From contig JAQMRL010000001.1 in the NCBI GenBank assembly GCA_035578175.1, positions 59,357,553 through 59,421,552 on the forward strand: a DNA stretch of 64,000 nucleotides. Reading direction: 5' to 3'. Made by a program: the position numbers and the translations under genes. How positions within the stretch are numbered: the stretch's first letter is position 1; each line of letters starts with the position of its first letter. Below the pieces are notes generated by a model. The model was not told where the DNA came from. It did no database searches and saw only the letters and a program-made list of their open reading frames with translations. Source of the stretch: Catonia carolina. Taxonomy: Eukaryota > Arthropoda > Insecta > Hemiptera > Achilidae. Below are positions 22,911 through 60,040 of the stretch, piece after piece.

Positions 22911-23220
22911 TAACTGAAATAAAAATTTAGAATGGTGTTTCCATTCAGTCATATTGAATAAAAAGAGTTTTATTCTCTTGTAACTTGGATGGGCCGCACT
23001 AAGCATTTTCTGCAACTTTATGTACACACCCAGCCAATAGGAAAGTAGAGCATTTTGTTTACAACAGTTGCAAAGATAAGTGGAATAGACTGTAAAATCT
23101 TAAAAATAGTATGACTGTATAGCAGTGTAAGGTGCTTGCCATGTTCTCTACATTCAGAATTTTTAATTTAAGTATGGTATAATTAATAAAAATTCTTTAA
23201 TTTCAGTTGCAATGTAAAAA

Positions 23221-49777
<26,557 letters not shown>

Positions 49778-49847
49778 ATACATTTATGAGAACATTTTTA
49801 CATTGTTCACCTGTAATATATTTTTGTATCAGTCTTTTGTTTCACTA

Positions 49848-49853
49848 AATAAA
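49848..49853 (+). terminator. SMARCAL1 poly(A) signal
   Basis: AATAAA lies 71 bases after the SMARCAL1 stop codon (49775-49777). The next 30 bases are T-rich, as expected for a cleavage region. It is the first canonical hexamer after the stop. Confidence 0.65.
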
Positions 49854-50011
49854 ATTGTTATTTTTTGATTATTGTAGTAAATAACAATTTTGTATTCACT
49901 TGTGTATTCCTTAACAGTATTATTTTCCTATTACACGTATACATACATTATATGAATTATTTTATCAGACATCCTATGTAGGATTTTTAAAACAGCCATA
50001 TTATTTAAAAT

Positions 50012-50341
50012 TGAAATATATATTTCTAACCACCAGAATACGGTAACATAAAACACTTACCAATGTTTATAGCGCTTTCGTGTATCTTGTACACATCTTC
50101 AGTAAATTAAAATTTATTTTACGTCAAAATTTAAAACTTCCTGCTCCTACCATGGTAGATAAGGAATCAACCTTGTAAGATAAGGAATTCCTTATCTGCC
50201 ATGGTAGGAGCAGGAAGTTTTAATTTTTGACGTAAAATAAATTTTAATTTATTGAAGATGTGTACAAGATACATGAAAGCGCTATAAACATTGGTAAGTG
50301 TTTTATGTTACCGTATTCTGGTGGTTAGAAATATATATTTT
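50012..50341. repeat. Foldback element, copy 2, near-perfect 330-bp palindrome
   Basis: The left arm TTGAAATATATATTTCTAAC...CCAATGTTTATAGCGCTTTC...AAAACTTCCTGCTCCTACCA is repeated inverted to the right, down to GGTGGTTAGAAATATATATT. The arms are about 155 bp with few mismatches and meet near 50175-50185. It starts about 235 bp past the SMARCAL1 stop. Its arm is related to the element at 48954. Confidence 0.9.
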
Positions 50342-51135
50342 AACATTATATGAAATGTACACATTTGTCTGAAATCTGAAACCGCCTACATGTGTTAAAT
50401 CTGACAGACATACTTCTACTTTGTATGCACATGGTGTGAGAAAATGCCGCAGAGGTTCGTACTTACAGTTGAGTATCCGTGTAAACCATTTTCAGGCATT
50501 TATCTTCCAATTGTGTAGTAACGAGTTAATCTGAGTGGAACTACTCTGAAATTTTATTTAAGTGGAATAATGATGTAGGAGTTTCCGTAACTGAAGTTAG
50601 TGCTCTTCGATTGTGTGTGTTACCTGCGTTTGTAACTCATAACTAATATTATTTGGATACAGACCTCATTTGACTGCGGTGTATCAATTTAACTTCACAA
50701 CTGTCAATCGATTCTTAATGTGCCTGAGTTTGTAATACACTCATTTATAAAAAATCGAGTGTATGAATTTTCTTCGTAACATTATATTTATTTACAATAT
50801 AATGTATAAATTCCAACATCTGAGGCATTATGAGGTTTACCAGTATTTAAGAAAATCCTCTGGCCGCGTTATGAGCGCTGCCCAGATTAAGCTAATTAGT
50901 GGAATTGCCACATCACTGCATATGAGCCTGCAAGACAGTTCCTTCGAGTCACTGCTCTAGGCTCTTCCGCCACCTCCTCCGTTAGAAATGTCTTCCATGT
51001 CCGCCTTTGACCATCTTCACTGGTTTTTGTCCACCCTGAGTATTTTATTTCCTCAGCATTCTCCAACAGAGTTGACGAGTGTCCCCATCGCCAGGAGTGG
51101 CTCCCGATAGCAGACCCAACAACAGCCACGGGCAA
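50342..51135. other. Intergenic stretch before the RT fragment
   Basis: No host gene is recognised. The minus-strand open frame at 50896-51135 (with EDGQRRTWKTFLTEEVAEEP) reads like low-level transposon coding DNA, but I could not place it in a family. Confidence 0.3.
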
Positions 51136-51137
51136 TC

Positions 51138-52165
51138 TCGAAACTCACTTAGCTTTTGTCGATCTTCAAAAAGCCTTCGATACAGTGGCTAGAATAAAAT
51201 TATGGGAAATATGGCAAGATACTGGATATTCTTCCCATCTTATAAAAGCAGTCCAAAGCCTGTACAAAGATGCCAGAGGGATAATAGCAGTGGAGAACTC
51301 CAATTTTGAAGAAGTAATTATTAATAGAGGAGTTAGACAAGGGTGTGGTCTATCACCCAGTTTGTTTAATATTTATTTGGATGATGTGATCAGTAGGTGG
51401 AAGTCTCAAATACACACTGGTATTCTCATAGAAGAAGATAGGGTTGTAAACTGCCTATTATTTACCGATGACCTGATAGTGCTACAGGAGAATGAGGATG
51501 ACCTGCAGAGAGCACTTTTCATGCTGAACAAACTCTGTAAAGAATATAAGTTAACAGTTTCAATGAAGAAGACCAAGGTAATGGCATTCAGGGGGAAGGA
51601 GCCAGTCAGAAGCAAAATTGTTATAGATAATAATATTTGGGAACAGATATCCCACTTTCTGTATGTAGGTTGCAACATTACATACCAACAGGATAAAGAT
51701 GCTTACAATAAGATGTACCGATTTCAGCAAATATGCGGAACTATCCACCGCACTTTAAAAAATAGCACCAGCAAAAACACAAGGGTGAGATTTTATAAAC
51801 CATTACCAGTGCCAACCCTATTCTATGGCAGTGAAACTTGGGTGCTATCAAAGCAAGAGGAGAGTAGATTGCAAGTACCTGAAATGAAATTTTTTTGACA
51901 ATACGTATGGGTGTAGTAGAGAAGATCTTTACAGGAATACCGAGATAAGGAAAGAACTCAACATCTTCTCTATAAACGATAAGGTATCTCAGAACAGAAT
52001 GCAGTGGTTAGAGCATGTTAACAGAATGAGGGAGGATAGGATACCTAAGCAGACACTGGGCTATAAGTCAGAGGGCAGGAGAGAATGAGGACACCCAAGA
52101 AAGTGATGGGCAGATTTGAGCTGTTCGGAACAGGCAAAGATGCCTAATCCTTGAAAGGCAGAAAA
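51138..52165 (+). pseudogene. Non-LTR retrotransposon reverse transcriptase fragment
   Basis: From 51138 the frame reads LETHLAFVDLQKAFDTVARI (RT motif A with catalytic Asp). Motif B follows as GVRQGCGLSPSLFNIYLDDV and motif C as NCLLFTDDLIVLQENEDDLQ (the F-x-D-D box, with T at the variable position). SMKKTKVMAF and the thumb-side FYGSETWVL come next. The frame ends at 51898 and continues after a frameshift with IRKELNIFSINDKVSQNRMQ and EHVNRMREDRIPKQTLGYKS. The pattern is RTE-like. There is no endonuclease domain, so the copy is 5'-truncated. The 237-codon ORF from GTG 51185 is the longest intact piece. Confidence 0.88.
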
Positions 52166-52224
52166 AAAATTATGAATTTCAATGAGTTTGTGACAAAATT
52201 CTTGTTCTCAAAATTTATAGGTAC

Positions 52225-52500
52225 CAATCTTTGAGTATACTATATGGAGACAACATTGCCTATAGTTTCCGTGCCGTTGGCGTAGTGGCTAGCGCAACTG
52301 GCTTTTATGCCAGGGTCCCCAGTTCAATTCCCAATCAGATCTGGAATTTTTTCATCACTCATATTCATTATCATCTTTATCCAAAAAAAAAAATACCGTG
52401 TATTACAAATTGTGCAAGTTATTACGCTATCTGTCTCTTTCTAACAAATCCTCTCTTTCTGTCGCTTCGCCACGCGCATGCTCAGATCATCGTTCATTTA
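52225..52500. mobile_element. MITE-like element, copy 2, interrupted by a SINE
   Basis: TTTGAGTATACTATATGGAG at the left and ACAAATTGTGCAAGTTATTA, GTCTCTTTCTAACAAATCCT and CTCAGATCATCG at the right match the element at 21060-21300 in the same order. The SINE at 52274-52395 sits between them. The right end of the element is not recovered. Confidence 0.75.
52274..52395 (+). repeat. tRNA-derived SINE, family B, nested in a MITE
   Basis: The head CCGTTGGCGTAGTGGCTAGC and GCAACTGGCTTTTATGCCAG with B box AGTTCAATTCCC is followed by TTTTTTCATCACTCATATTC and an A tail. It is flanked by CCGTG at 52269-52273 and 52396-52400. The empty site corresponds to GTTGCCATGTACTACAAATT in the copy at 21060. Confidence 0.8.
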
Positions 52501-52662
52501 CTGCAGTAAATGAACAAAGTTTAATAAAAACTGTTAGACTGCCTGTATACAGGGAAGCGATGAAACTGTCAGAGACAAATTGTCTCAAAACGATTTTTTT
52601 TGTTTCAGGCTGTCTCTGACCATCGGTATTGACTCATGCAAAATTTCTCATTCTGAGGAAAC

Positions 52663-52824
52663 ATGGCGTGTGATGAAGATTGGGCCATTGTGATCTATTA
52701 TTTGATACTTTTGGAGGAAGAAAGCCTAGTCCGTAAGTTTTGGACACATCCAATTAACCAGAAAGAAGTTTATCCGTGTCGAGATATAGAATGGCTGCTG
52801 TGTATTTATGATTCAAACGAATAA
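52663..52824 (+). CDS. Short Harbinger N-terminal-like ORF, 53 aa
   Basis: The ORF reads MACDEDWAIVIYYLILLEEE followed by SLVRKFWTHPINQKEVYP and ends ...CIYDSNE. R-K-F-W-x-H-P-I-N is the HARBI1-like N-terminal signature, also seen in the different ORF at 25867-26046. No catalytic region follows. The upstream flank contains repeated TGTCTCTGAC/GTCAGAGACA segments (about 52568-52580 and 52606-52620) that may belong to an element end. Probably a transposon remnant. Confidence 0.5.
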   Translation: MACDEDWAIVIYYLILLEEESLVRKFWTHPINQKEVYPCRDIEWLLCIYDSNE

Positions 52825-53459
52825 CTAAATTAATTTTTAATTAAACTACACGATTTCAACTATGTGTTTCACCGCAAGCGCAAAGCTAAATTACTCGACT
52901 TCGCTCGCGACAAGACATTATTCAGACATCTTAAATATTTTACTTCAAGCAGTTGGAGACTGCTTAAAGCAAAATTCCTGTGCACGGCAGGCCTAAGACC
53001 CATTTTAAGAAGGTTCCATTTGAGAAATTTTCACTTGAGTAGCGTACCTATAATTCTGAAACCGCAGAGATGATTCCAAAAACTGTTTGAGGGTTGAACA
53101 AAATTCCTTACTTTCAAAAGTTTCTGCCCAACAGGAGCACACACTCATACACAAAGCCATCCATTCAATACCCACGTTTATGGCTTATAGAGATCATGAA
53201 GCAAGCTCATTTGGAATCCAGGTATGTTTTTTGCTTCTGGTTCGATATAATAGAGTTTTGAGAGTCAATTTGGTTCTGAGAGCCAAACAAATCTGCCTTA
53301 AAAGCTCAACCAACACAGACTAGCAATAGGTACTTAATTCGTGGCCGATGGTTCTTTTGCATTTATCTCTTAATAACATATAATATACTCAACCTGTTCT
53401 TCTATGTACACGTAACAACAGAAATACCGGTAATATTCTGTATCATCTGTTATCAAGAC

Positions 53460-54666
53460 CATAGAGTAATAAAGAATAGAGGGGGAACTGAGATAGGCGG
53501 AATGAAACGGAGTTTGTCGTCTGCTAGTGTTGTATGCTGACAAACATAGAGTGCGTTTTGGCGTCGCTTTAAAATTTGAAACCTAGGCGTCATACAGAGC
53601 AAGCGTTGTTAGATCAAATTGTACGTTAGTAATGGCGGATGAGACCATTGTTGTTTGGAGATTATTTTTAGTTACAATGAAATTTTATTAGGTTAAAAAA
53701 GTGTTTTCATCGCAGAGGTATACTTAACGTCATTTCTTCTGTTTTCCAAGAGACGAAAACCTGTAAGTATTAATATGATAAGTAAATACGTGTAGGCCAA
53801 AATACATCTTGTTTGTTTATAGGTTAAGCACATTTACTACTAGCGAATTAGTAAATAATGAAATATATGAATTGCCTATTTTAATTATTGTACACATTAT
53901 CTAGTGATTAAGTTTGCCTGGTATAATAATTAGGTTATTAATTAAATTATTAATAACTAATACTTAATTAGTATTAGGTTAGAGATATAGGTTAGGTCAT
54001 GTGCCATTTTACTGGTTAGCTTTCTTTTTAATTGATGTGATGTGAAACTACTATAACTATTGTTACATCAGGCAAACTTAAGCACCGCATTTATGTAATA
54101 AATAATAATTTAAAAGTAGAAGGCAATTTATACATTTAATGTTTCCTCAATCTTTTAACGGTTAACCTAAACACAAACAAGATTTATTTTGGCCTACACG
54201 TATTTACTTATCATGTTAATACTTACAGGTTTTTTGCTTTCGGAAAACAGAAGAAATCACGTCCCCTAACCCTCTGCGAAAAAAACCACTTCTTTAAGTA
54301 ACAAAATTTCATTTCATTAATTATAACTAATCTCAACCCACTGTTTCATGACCCACGGTAATCGCCGATAACCAAACTGTTGATGCGACTTTTAAAAAAA
54401 ATTAGTTCCCAAAAATTTTAATTAAAGAACAAAAAGTAAAATGAAATAAAATATAAATATTGTATAGGATAATAGGCCAAAATTCAAATCTCCCTCATAT
54501 GCGCTACTAGCGCATTCTACAGGCGTAAAATTCAAATCTCCCTCGTATGCGCTACTAGCGCATTCTACAAACATTAAAATTTGGAACAGGAACTACTGTA
54601 GCAGACGAAAAACGTTAAACCACTTTTTAACATGGCAGTTCCCCCTCTATTCTTTATTACTCTATG
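53460..54666. mobile_element. Foldback element with 7-bp target duplication
   Basis: The ends CATAGAGTAATAAAGAATAG (53460) and the inverted CTATTCTTTATTACTCTATG (ending 54666) match over about 30 bases. They are flanked by TCAAGAC at 53453-53459 and 54667-54673. A second long inverted pair lies inside: TTCTTCTGTTTTCC...TACGTGTAGGCCAAAATA at about 53735-53835 and its complement at 54165-54265. No transposase is seen. The family is not identified; hAT-like or other 7-8-bp duplicators are possible. Confidence 0.85.
54482..54569 (+). repeat. Two-unit tandem repeat of 48 bp
   Basis: ATTCAAATCTCCCTCATATG and ATTCAAATCTCCCTCGTATG start units at 54482 and 54530. Each unit contains GCGCTACTAGCGC, a small hairpin. 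The repeat lies inside the foldback element at 53460-54666. Confidence 0.8.
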
Positions 54667-54831
54667 TCAAGACAGTCTAGACTAGATAAAAAGGTTCCAC
54701 GTGTGTATTAGACTGCGTTAGGGTGAAATCACAGGACTTATTTTATAGTAACAACTACAACTTAACTGTCTGGATAGTAAGTATTTGTCCATCTCCAATA
54801 ACGACTAATTTCTCGAAAAGTACAGCCTGGT

Positions 54832-54861
54832 CATAGAGTAATAAAGCTTTATTACTCTATG
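54832..54861. repeat. Perfect 30-bp palindrome made of two fused element ends
   Basis: The sequence is the 15-base terminus CATAGAGTAATAAAG joined directly to its reverse complement. The same 15 bases form each outer end of the element at 53460-54666. The sequence between the ends is completely absent. Confidence 0.9.
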
Positions 54862-56217
54862 AGCTGGCTAAGAACGCATGTAACTATCTAATTACATTCC
54901 ATGTAGATACTATATAGTTCTCGCATGTACAACTATAACTGTAACTATAACTATGTATAACTATACACATTTGTATACATAATGGTGTTTACTGTAATTT
55001 TAGGATGAGATACTGTACAAAATAAAAGTTTGGATTTATTAGATAACTCATCGTCTTATCCGATCAATCGCAGGTGGAGCTTAAACAAACTGAAGACACA
55101 TTAATATTATTACGTAAATATTAGTTAGCTTCTCAAAGAACTGAAATCGGTATAGTCCTTGACTCTCAAAATGACGTAGTGTATTTGGTACAGAGGCAAA
55201 ATTTAAACTTCTGGGTTGGTACTACTAACATGAGATGACCAACAGGTTGTTTCTGTCAAATAGTAAACATAAGATTAGTTTATAAGAAGTTTATTTTAGT
55301 TTGGTAACTGTCTGTGATATTATTACGTAAGTACAAAACTAGTTTCTATTCATAAAATATTCGCCTGTCTTATGTGTTTGTTGTGTATTTTATTCGTAAG
55401 GCCTGCAGGAGTTGTTCCGGTATTTCTTTTCTAATGAGGTTAGAGTTAATGAGCAATGACGAAATTGTTGAAGGTTATTTATAAACATTAGATCCTTTCT
55501 ATTAATAGTATTCACAATAATATTTTGAATTATGTCATGGGAAACAGTGGTGAGTACTTTCGCATTTAAATTCTCATGTTGATGCATTCGTGTTATTTGT
55601 GAAACCTAAATTTACACTTAATAATATTGTTCGGAGTAGAATTTACTTTTGTTGTGTGTAGTTTTCAGTTATAAATTAAACTTAAATTCAGTTTAAAAAT
55701 TATTGTACGTGAATTACCTTCTTCACGTGCTTTTACTGTCGTCCCACCGCTATGTTTCCTAGTGTAAGTTACATCTCTTTCTATCGAACGTCACATTTTT
55801 GTCGATGTTTATGTAATATTTTAAATTCGAATTAGTTGTCAGTTATTTGTGATGTAACGAAAATATCCATTTTGCAAGTTATTAGGCTTGTGTAAATATA
55901 TAAACATTGACATAGTCTAAAGCATGTTAAAATTTTTTACACGTACTTAGTTTTCAAACATATTGTGATTATCATCTTAATATGTGTTCGTTGACTCTTT
56001 TAATGAGTACGTTTGTTATGTGGGAAGGGACGTAAGTCTAAGAATGATGAGTGTGTTGTATCAACATTAGAATTTAGCTTGGAAAATAAGCATGATCGAC
56101 TGAACACGTGTAAGATAAATTCTCAATTGTAAGATAAGAGCAGAAAAATATAATGTAAGTTAATGTCTACCTAATTTTTTTATGATTAATAATTTTGGAC
56201 ATACATTTCTATTTAAG
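54862..56217. other. Upstream region of the candidate gene at 56218
   Basis: AT-rich, including a TATAACTG/TAACTATAACTA simple stretch at 54915-54968. A promoter and 5' non-coding exon for the next gene may lie here. The segment ends with an acceptor (ATTTAAG at 56211-56217). Nothing can be assigned with confidence. Confidence 0.3.
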
Positions 56218-56422
56218 GTGAATGGAGTTGGGGACATCATCAGAAGATGTATTCTGTGATGCTTTGTCTATGAACTCTAGATATGGGATTAATTTATCTC
56301 GCAGAACAATTTATCATAGTGCTGAAGATTTGAATGTATCTGACGATAATATGGGGGAACATACGAACCTGTGGGCATCAGGTCGCCCAAAGAAAACTCC
56401 ATTTGATGATGAAAATCCTAAA
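56218..56422 (+). CDS. Candidate first coding exon of an unrecognised host gene
   Basis: After an acceptor at 56216-56217, the ATG at 56222 opens a 67-codon frame beginning MELGTSSEDVFCDALSMNSR and ending FDDENPK at a GTATGT donor (56423). The exon is in phase 0 at its donor. It is rich in Ser, Asp and Glu, with a polar GRPKKTPFDDENPK end, and reads like a disordered N-terminus, not transposon debris. I do not recognise the family. No continuation exon was found in the remaining 7.5 kb, so the next intron would be long and the gene would leave the window to the right. Confidence 0.45.
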
Positions 56423-57185
56423 GTATGTGTATTTTTTTCTCTTATGCTTGATTATGAATGAGGGTTATTTGGAAAGTGATATCTTTCAGGTGACTTAATA
56501 TCATAAAAAAATTTATTTTAAAATTTGTGTAGTATTCATGTACATTCTTCTTTAACATCTTCTTAGTGTACACTTGCTCTCCATGATTATCTAGATTTGT
56601 AAAAGTAGTCTTGTTCTTGTCATGGATTTCAGTCACTGAATCTCATAATGAATCTTAACTTCTATTTCTCAGTTCATCAGTTTTATGTTTAACTAGTGAA
56701 ATATATTGGTAATAACATTTTTACAGCATAAGGCCTACTTTTTGAAAATTCAGGAAAATGAAAAATTGTAAACTGTTACTCTATAATGAACTGTTTCTCA
56801 ACCAGGGCTTTCAAAAGGGAGGGGCAAACATTGCAATCTACTGTGGGCACCATGACTGGAGTCCATCCCAGTGAGGAAAATATATTAAAAATATTATAAC
56901 CTTAACACTTTCAAGGCAGCATGCACAGGCTGTTTCATAGTACTGTGCTGACCACGCACGTGGTGTGTGATGGAAGCCTTCTTCTTTTACCAAAGAAAAA
57001 AAATTGGCTCAGGGATTATTCTTAGTTTTAGCTCTTCAGCTCTGAATGTATTAAGAAAACTTAACATGTAATGATATTTGGTGAAAGGTTACCTGAGGCA
57101 GTTTTTCTAAAACTGGTTCGCGATTGAAAGAGGGTTTGCAGGATGTATAAATTAAAATTTTTAAAACAAAATCATGTAGAAAACA
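56423..57185. other. Putative first intron of the candidate gene
   Basis: AT-rich with no recognised coding or repeat content before the LINE relic. Confidence 0.3.
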
Positions 57186-57870
57186 TAAAGAGAAGATGAT
57201 CCCTCCAATGTTCTTCTATTCTCAATGATTTTAGTATTCACTGCTTGGATGCTCAACTCTGCATGCATATTTTTATTCTGAAGCCTGTCTAATGTGGAGC
57301 AGTGTTTGGAACTTTAAAGGAATCTCATTTCTTCTGCCTGCAGTCTGATTTCCACTCTTGAATCTTTAGTGTAGATTTCACTACTATAAGCAAATGTGGG
57401 AACAGCCAGTACTTTGTAGAATTTTCACTCCATATCCTTTCAAACCTTCGGTTTCAGATTACAGTGTACTACTGTTCCACATATTACTTCAAATCTGTTT
57501 ATGTCATTTTTGTCAGTTAGAGTGTAACTCATAAAAGTGAAGGGAGACACTTTCCCCATCACTGAATCACTAACCACTATTTAGTATTTAACTGGCCACA
57601 TCCCTTCAAAGGGATTTTATTGTGGGTATATAATCACCTAATTCAATACATATTTTATCCAGCTGAAAGATAAAGTACTGTTGGCTGTCCTCCGTAGCGC
57701 ACATTATCACTCTGTCATCTGTGAACAAAAGCATGCAATCCTTGTCTTACTGATGGATGAACAATGCAATCTTGTCTTAGTCTGATCTCCACATCTACTT
57801 TACCTTCTCCATTCAGCGGTATATTATACTATTCATATAAATACTGAACAGGGTCCGAGACAAGCTGCAT
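57186..57870 (-). pseudogene. Reverse transcriptase relic of a non-LTR retrotransposon
   Basis: On the minus strand the readable pieces are SVRQGLHAF (near motif B), LLFTDDRVIMCATEDSQQYF (motif C F-x-D-D) and FQLDKICIE. After frameshifts come VPTFAYSSEIYTKDSRVEIR and LQAEEMRFL. The order matches the RT at 51138. It is much more decayed, with many stops. Confidence 0.72.
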
Positions 57871-58092
57871 TTCTGTCTTAATCCTTTGTTTATCTGGACA
57901 TCATTGCAAACTTGATTTCACAAAACCATTTAATTTATGCATTGACAATGGTTGTACAGTGGAAACCCCCTTATCTGGATCAATTGGGACCTAGGGTAAG
58001 CTGGATATGAAAAAATTTGGTTTTGGGAAATACAAAAAGGGATGTTTGAATTTCTGAAATACAGGACAGTATGTTAATATGTAAATACATAA

Positions 58093-58696
58093 TAGATTTA
58101 TTGGTACATACGTATTATGCGGAGGTCACTATTGTACAGCGTCCTGTAGTGGATAGGTTAGGTTATCATATGGCCAGCGGTTTCTAGTGCAAGTTCCAAA
58201 CCGTGGTGCAAAAACATTGACCACTGAAATTAAAAAACATATTGAACCCAAATCAACAATTATTTCTGATTGTTGGAAGGGGTATAGTTCTGAGGTACTC
58301 GAGGAAGCAGAATTTACGCATTTAACGGTGAACCACAAGTAACATTTCGTTGATCCAGAAACTGGGGCAAATACCCAACGAGTTGAACGGATGTGGGTAA
58401 GTGCTAAATGGAGAAACAAGAAACATCGAGGTACTGCTCGTCATCATCTTGAGTCCTATTTGGCGGTTGGGAGTGGTCACGACTGGCGGGGATGCGTTTA
58501 ATTCCATTCTCGCTGACATCGCTTCATTTTGGGAGGCAGAAATCAAGAACCGCTAGTCATAATGGCATGTAACTTTCACAGAGAGTCAAATAAAGTCTGT
58601 TTTTTATAAATATATAGCCTTTTTTTGAACCTTGTAAGAAAAAATCGCTGTACAATAGCGCCTCCGCATAATATGTAAGTACCGATTTATTTATAC
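58093..58696 (+). mobile_element. Merlin-type (IS1595-like) DNA transposon relic
   Basis: Inverted ends of about 45 bp surround it: ...TATTATGCGGAGG then CTATTGTACAGCG at 58100-58141, and its complement at 58646-58690. The interior encodes a diverged ISXO2-like transposase C-terminus. The typical 8-9-bp duplication could not be fixed because the ends have drifted. Confidence 0.75.
58150..58555 (+). pseudogene. ISXO2/IS1595-like transposase C-terminal remnant
   Basis: In one frame the sequence reads SDCWKGYSSEVLEEAEFTHL, then TVNHK, then after a stop FVDPETGANTQRVERMWVSA and KWRNKKHRGTARHHLESYLA. This is the end of the DDE_Tnp_ISXO2 domain (S-D-x-x-x-x-Y, T-V-N-H-S-x-x-F-V-x-P-x-T-G-A-H-T-x-x-I-E-x-x-W). 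The third catalytic position is the Glu of VERMW. The first third of the protein is missing. Confidence 0.8.
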
Positions 58697-58839
58697 AACT
58701 TAATAATATTAACATAATAATCTGGATAGTTAAGTTATTTAAGTTATGTTCATCGTATTTTTCTAACTCCAACAATTTGATCCTTGCCGTATTAATTTAG
58801 GCCTTTTTTATTGTGTCCGGATGAGGGGGTTTCCACTTT

Positions 58840-60030
58840 TCATAAAAATTAACATCATTCTTGTGGTGCCTGATCTGATGGCGAATGAATGAAGACATTG
58901 GACCTATGCTAACTGATGTTCTTCAGATACATGAAGTTTGTACTGAATCTGATGTTACTTTCCATATAGCCCTCACACAGTAACAAGAGGTGCAGGTTAT
59001 TTTATGAATTAAACAGAAGTCTATTGAAATTGTATCTGATATTTTGATTCAGATTGTGGCAGTTGAGTTGGTTGTTGAGGGGGTGGTGGTGATAGTCATT
59101 AGCGGTATGTAATTTGTATTGTGATAATTTGCTGTGTTACAGGTAGTATTATATATTTACATCGTTAAATTGTTTAGGTCTATAGTTTTCTCATGCTTTC
59201 CGATTTGTTCCTTTTGTAAATAATTATAGGCTAATAATAAAATAACCTTGTTATTTTTATTATATCAATTGAGTGTTTATAATTAGGTATTTCCCCCCTC
59301 TCCCATAGCAACCATTAAACAACCTGATAATTAAACTACAGGGCTTACATGTAGTACCAGCAATATTCTAGACTCCTGTATTATAATTTTTTTTTTGGTG
59401 GTGAAGTTGTAAGTTTATATTGAATTTGTTTTTCCTTTCTTTATCATGTTTTTTTTATCTTGAGATTAAGTAATGAGGTTAACAAATTTTTACTGATGAT
59501 TGCCTATGCCCAAAATTCAAGCCTTTAGCTTTAATTTTTTGGGAACATAATTTATAAGAACATAATTTATGTTCCTATAATTTAATATAATTTATGTTTA
59601 TAATTTATGTTCTTATAATTTATGTATTTAATTTATGGGAACATAATTTATTTATAGGTTGTAACATTTTTACAACTGTTGTAATATCCTATTTTAAAAA
59701 TGGTACAATCTTTTTACCTACCTCTCATAGCTGCTATGTCATTTTTAAACCTGTGGTTTATATAAGTGCTATATCATTTTTTTCAAATGTTGATTGAAAG
59801 TACAATATTTTCTAGAAACAATTTTAAAGTATTTAGTTTCAATGATGGTGTTGGATCCACCAAAGCATACTATTTAAAAGATGAAATTATAGACTAAAAC
59901 AAATTTTATAGCTCCTATAAGAGGTTATTGAAGAGATGGCAGTATTCTTAGGCCTACTATGGGATTAATTATTGTTGGCTGCAGGATGCATTGTAAATAT
60001 TTATTTGTGGCAATATCATACTAAATAAAA
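58840..60030. other. AT-rich intergenic or intronic DNA
   Basis: No gene is recognised. At 59530-59655 there is a cluster of ATAATTTATGTTC/GAACATAAATTAT palindromic repeats. At 59838-59876 a degenerate hammerhead-like string (ATGATGGTGTTGGATCCACC then AAAGC) resembles the motif at 207-231. Confidence 0.35.
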
Positions 60031-60040
60031 TGTTTTTGTT

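Larger units (their letters stand above)
20131..23206. promoter_or_regulatory. Divergent intergenic region between dut and SMARCAL1
   Basis: The two start codons are 3.1 kb apart and point away from each other, so both promoters must lie here unless further upstream exons exist. An acceptor (TTTAATTTCAG) at 23196-23206 directly precedes the SMARCAL1 ATG exon, implying an unlocated 5' non-coding exon for that gene. Within the region are the short element at 21060-21365 and a hammerhead-like relic at 22860-22905. No TATA box or other promoter element can be assigned with confidence. Confidence 0.4.
57957..58838. mobile_element. Tc1/pogo-type element split by a Merlin insertion
   Basis: The ends CAGTGGAAACCCCCTTATCT and the inverted GTCCGGATGAGGGGGTTTCC match over about 22 bases. 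A TA precedes the left end, and the right end has a mismatch in its last base. Between them, about 600 bp belong to a Merlin relic at 58093-58696. The remaining host element is only about 280 bp, consistent with a MITE. Confidence 0.78.

Noticed and set aside
53087..53323. Open frames around 52864-53323
   Set aside because: No recognised motif; likely chance frames next to transposon remnants.
59838..59876. Hammerhead-like string near 59842
   Set aside because: Only ATGATGG and GGATCCACC match; the core CTGATGA and GAAA are both broken, so it was not called as a ribozyme.
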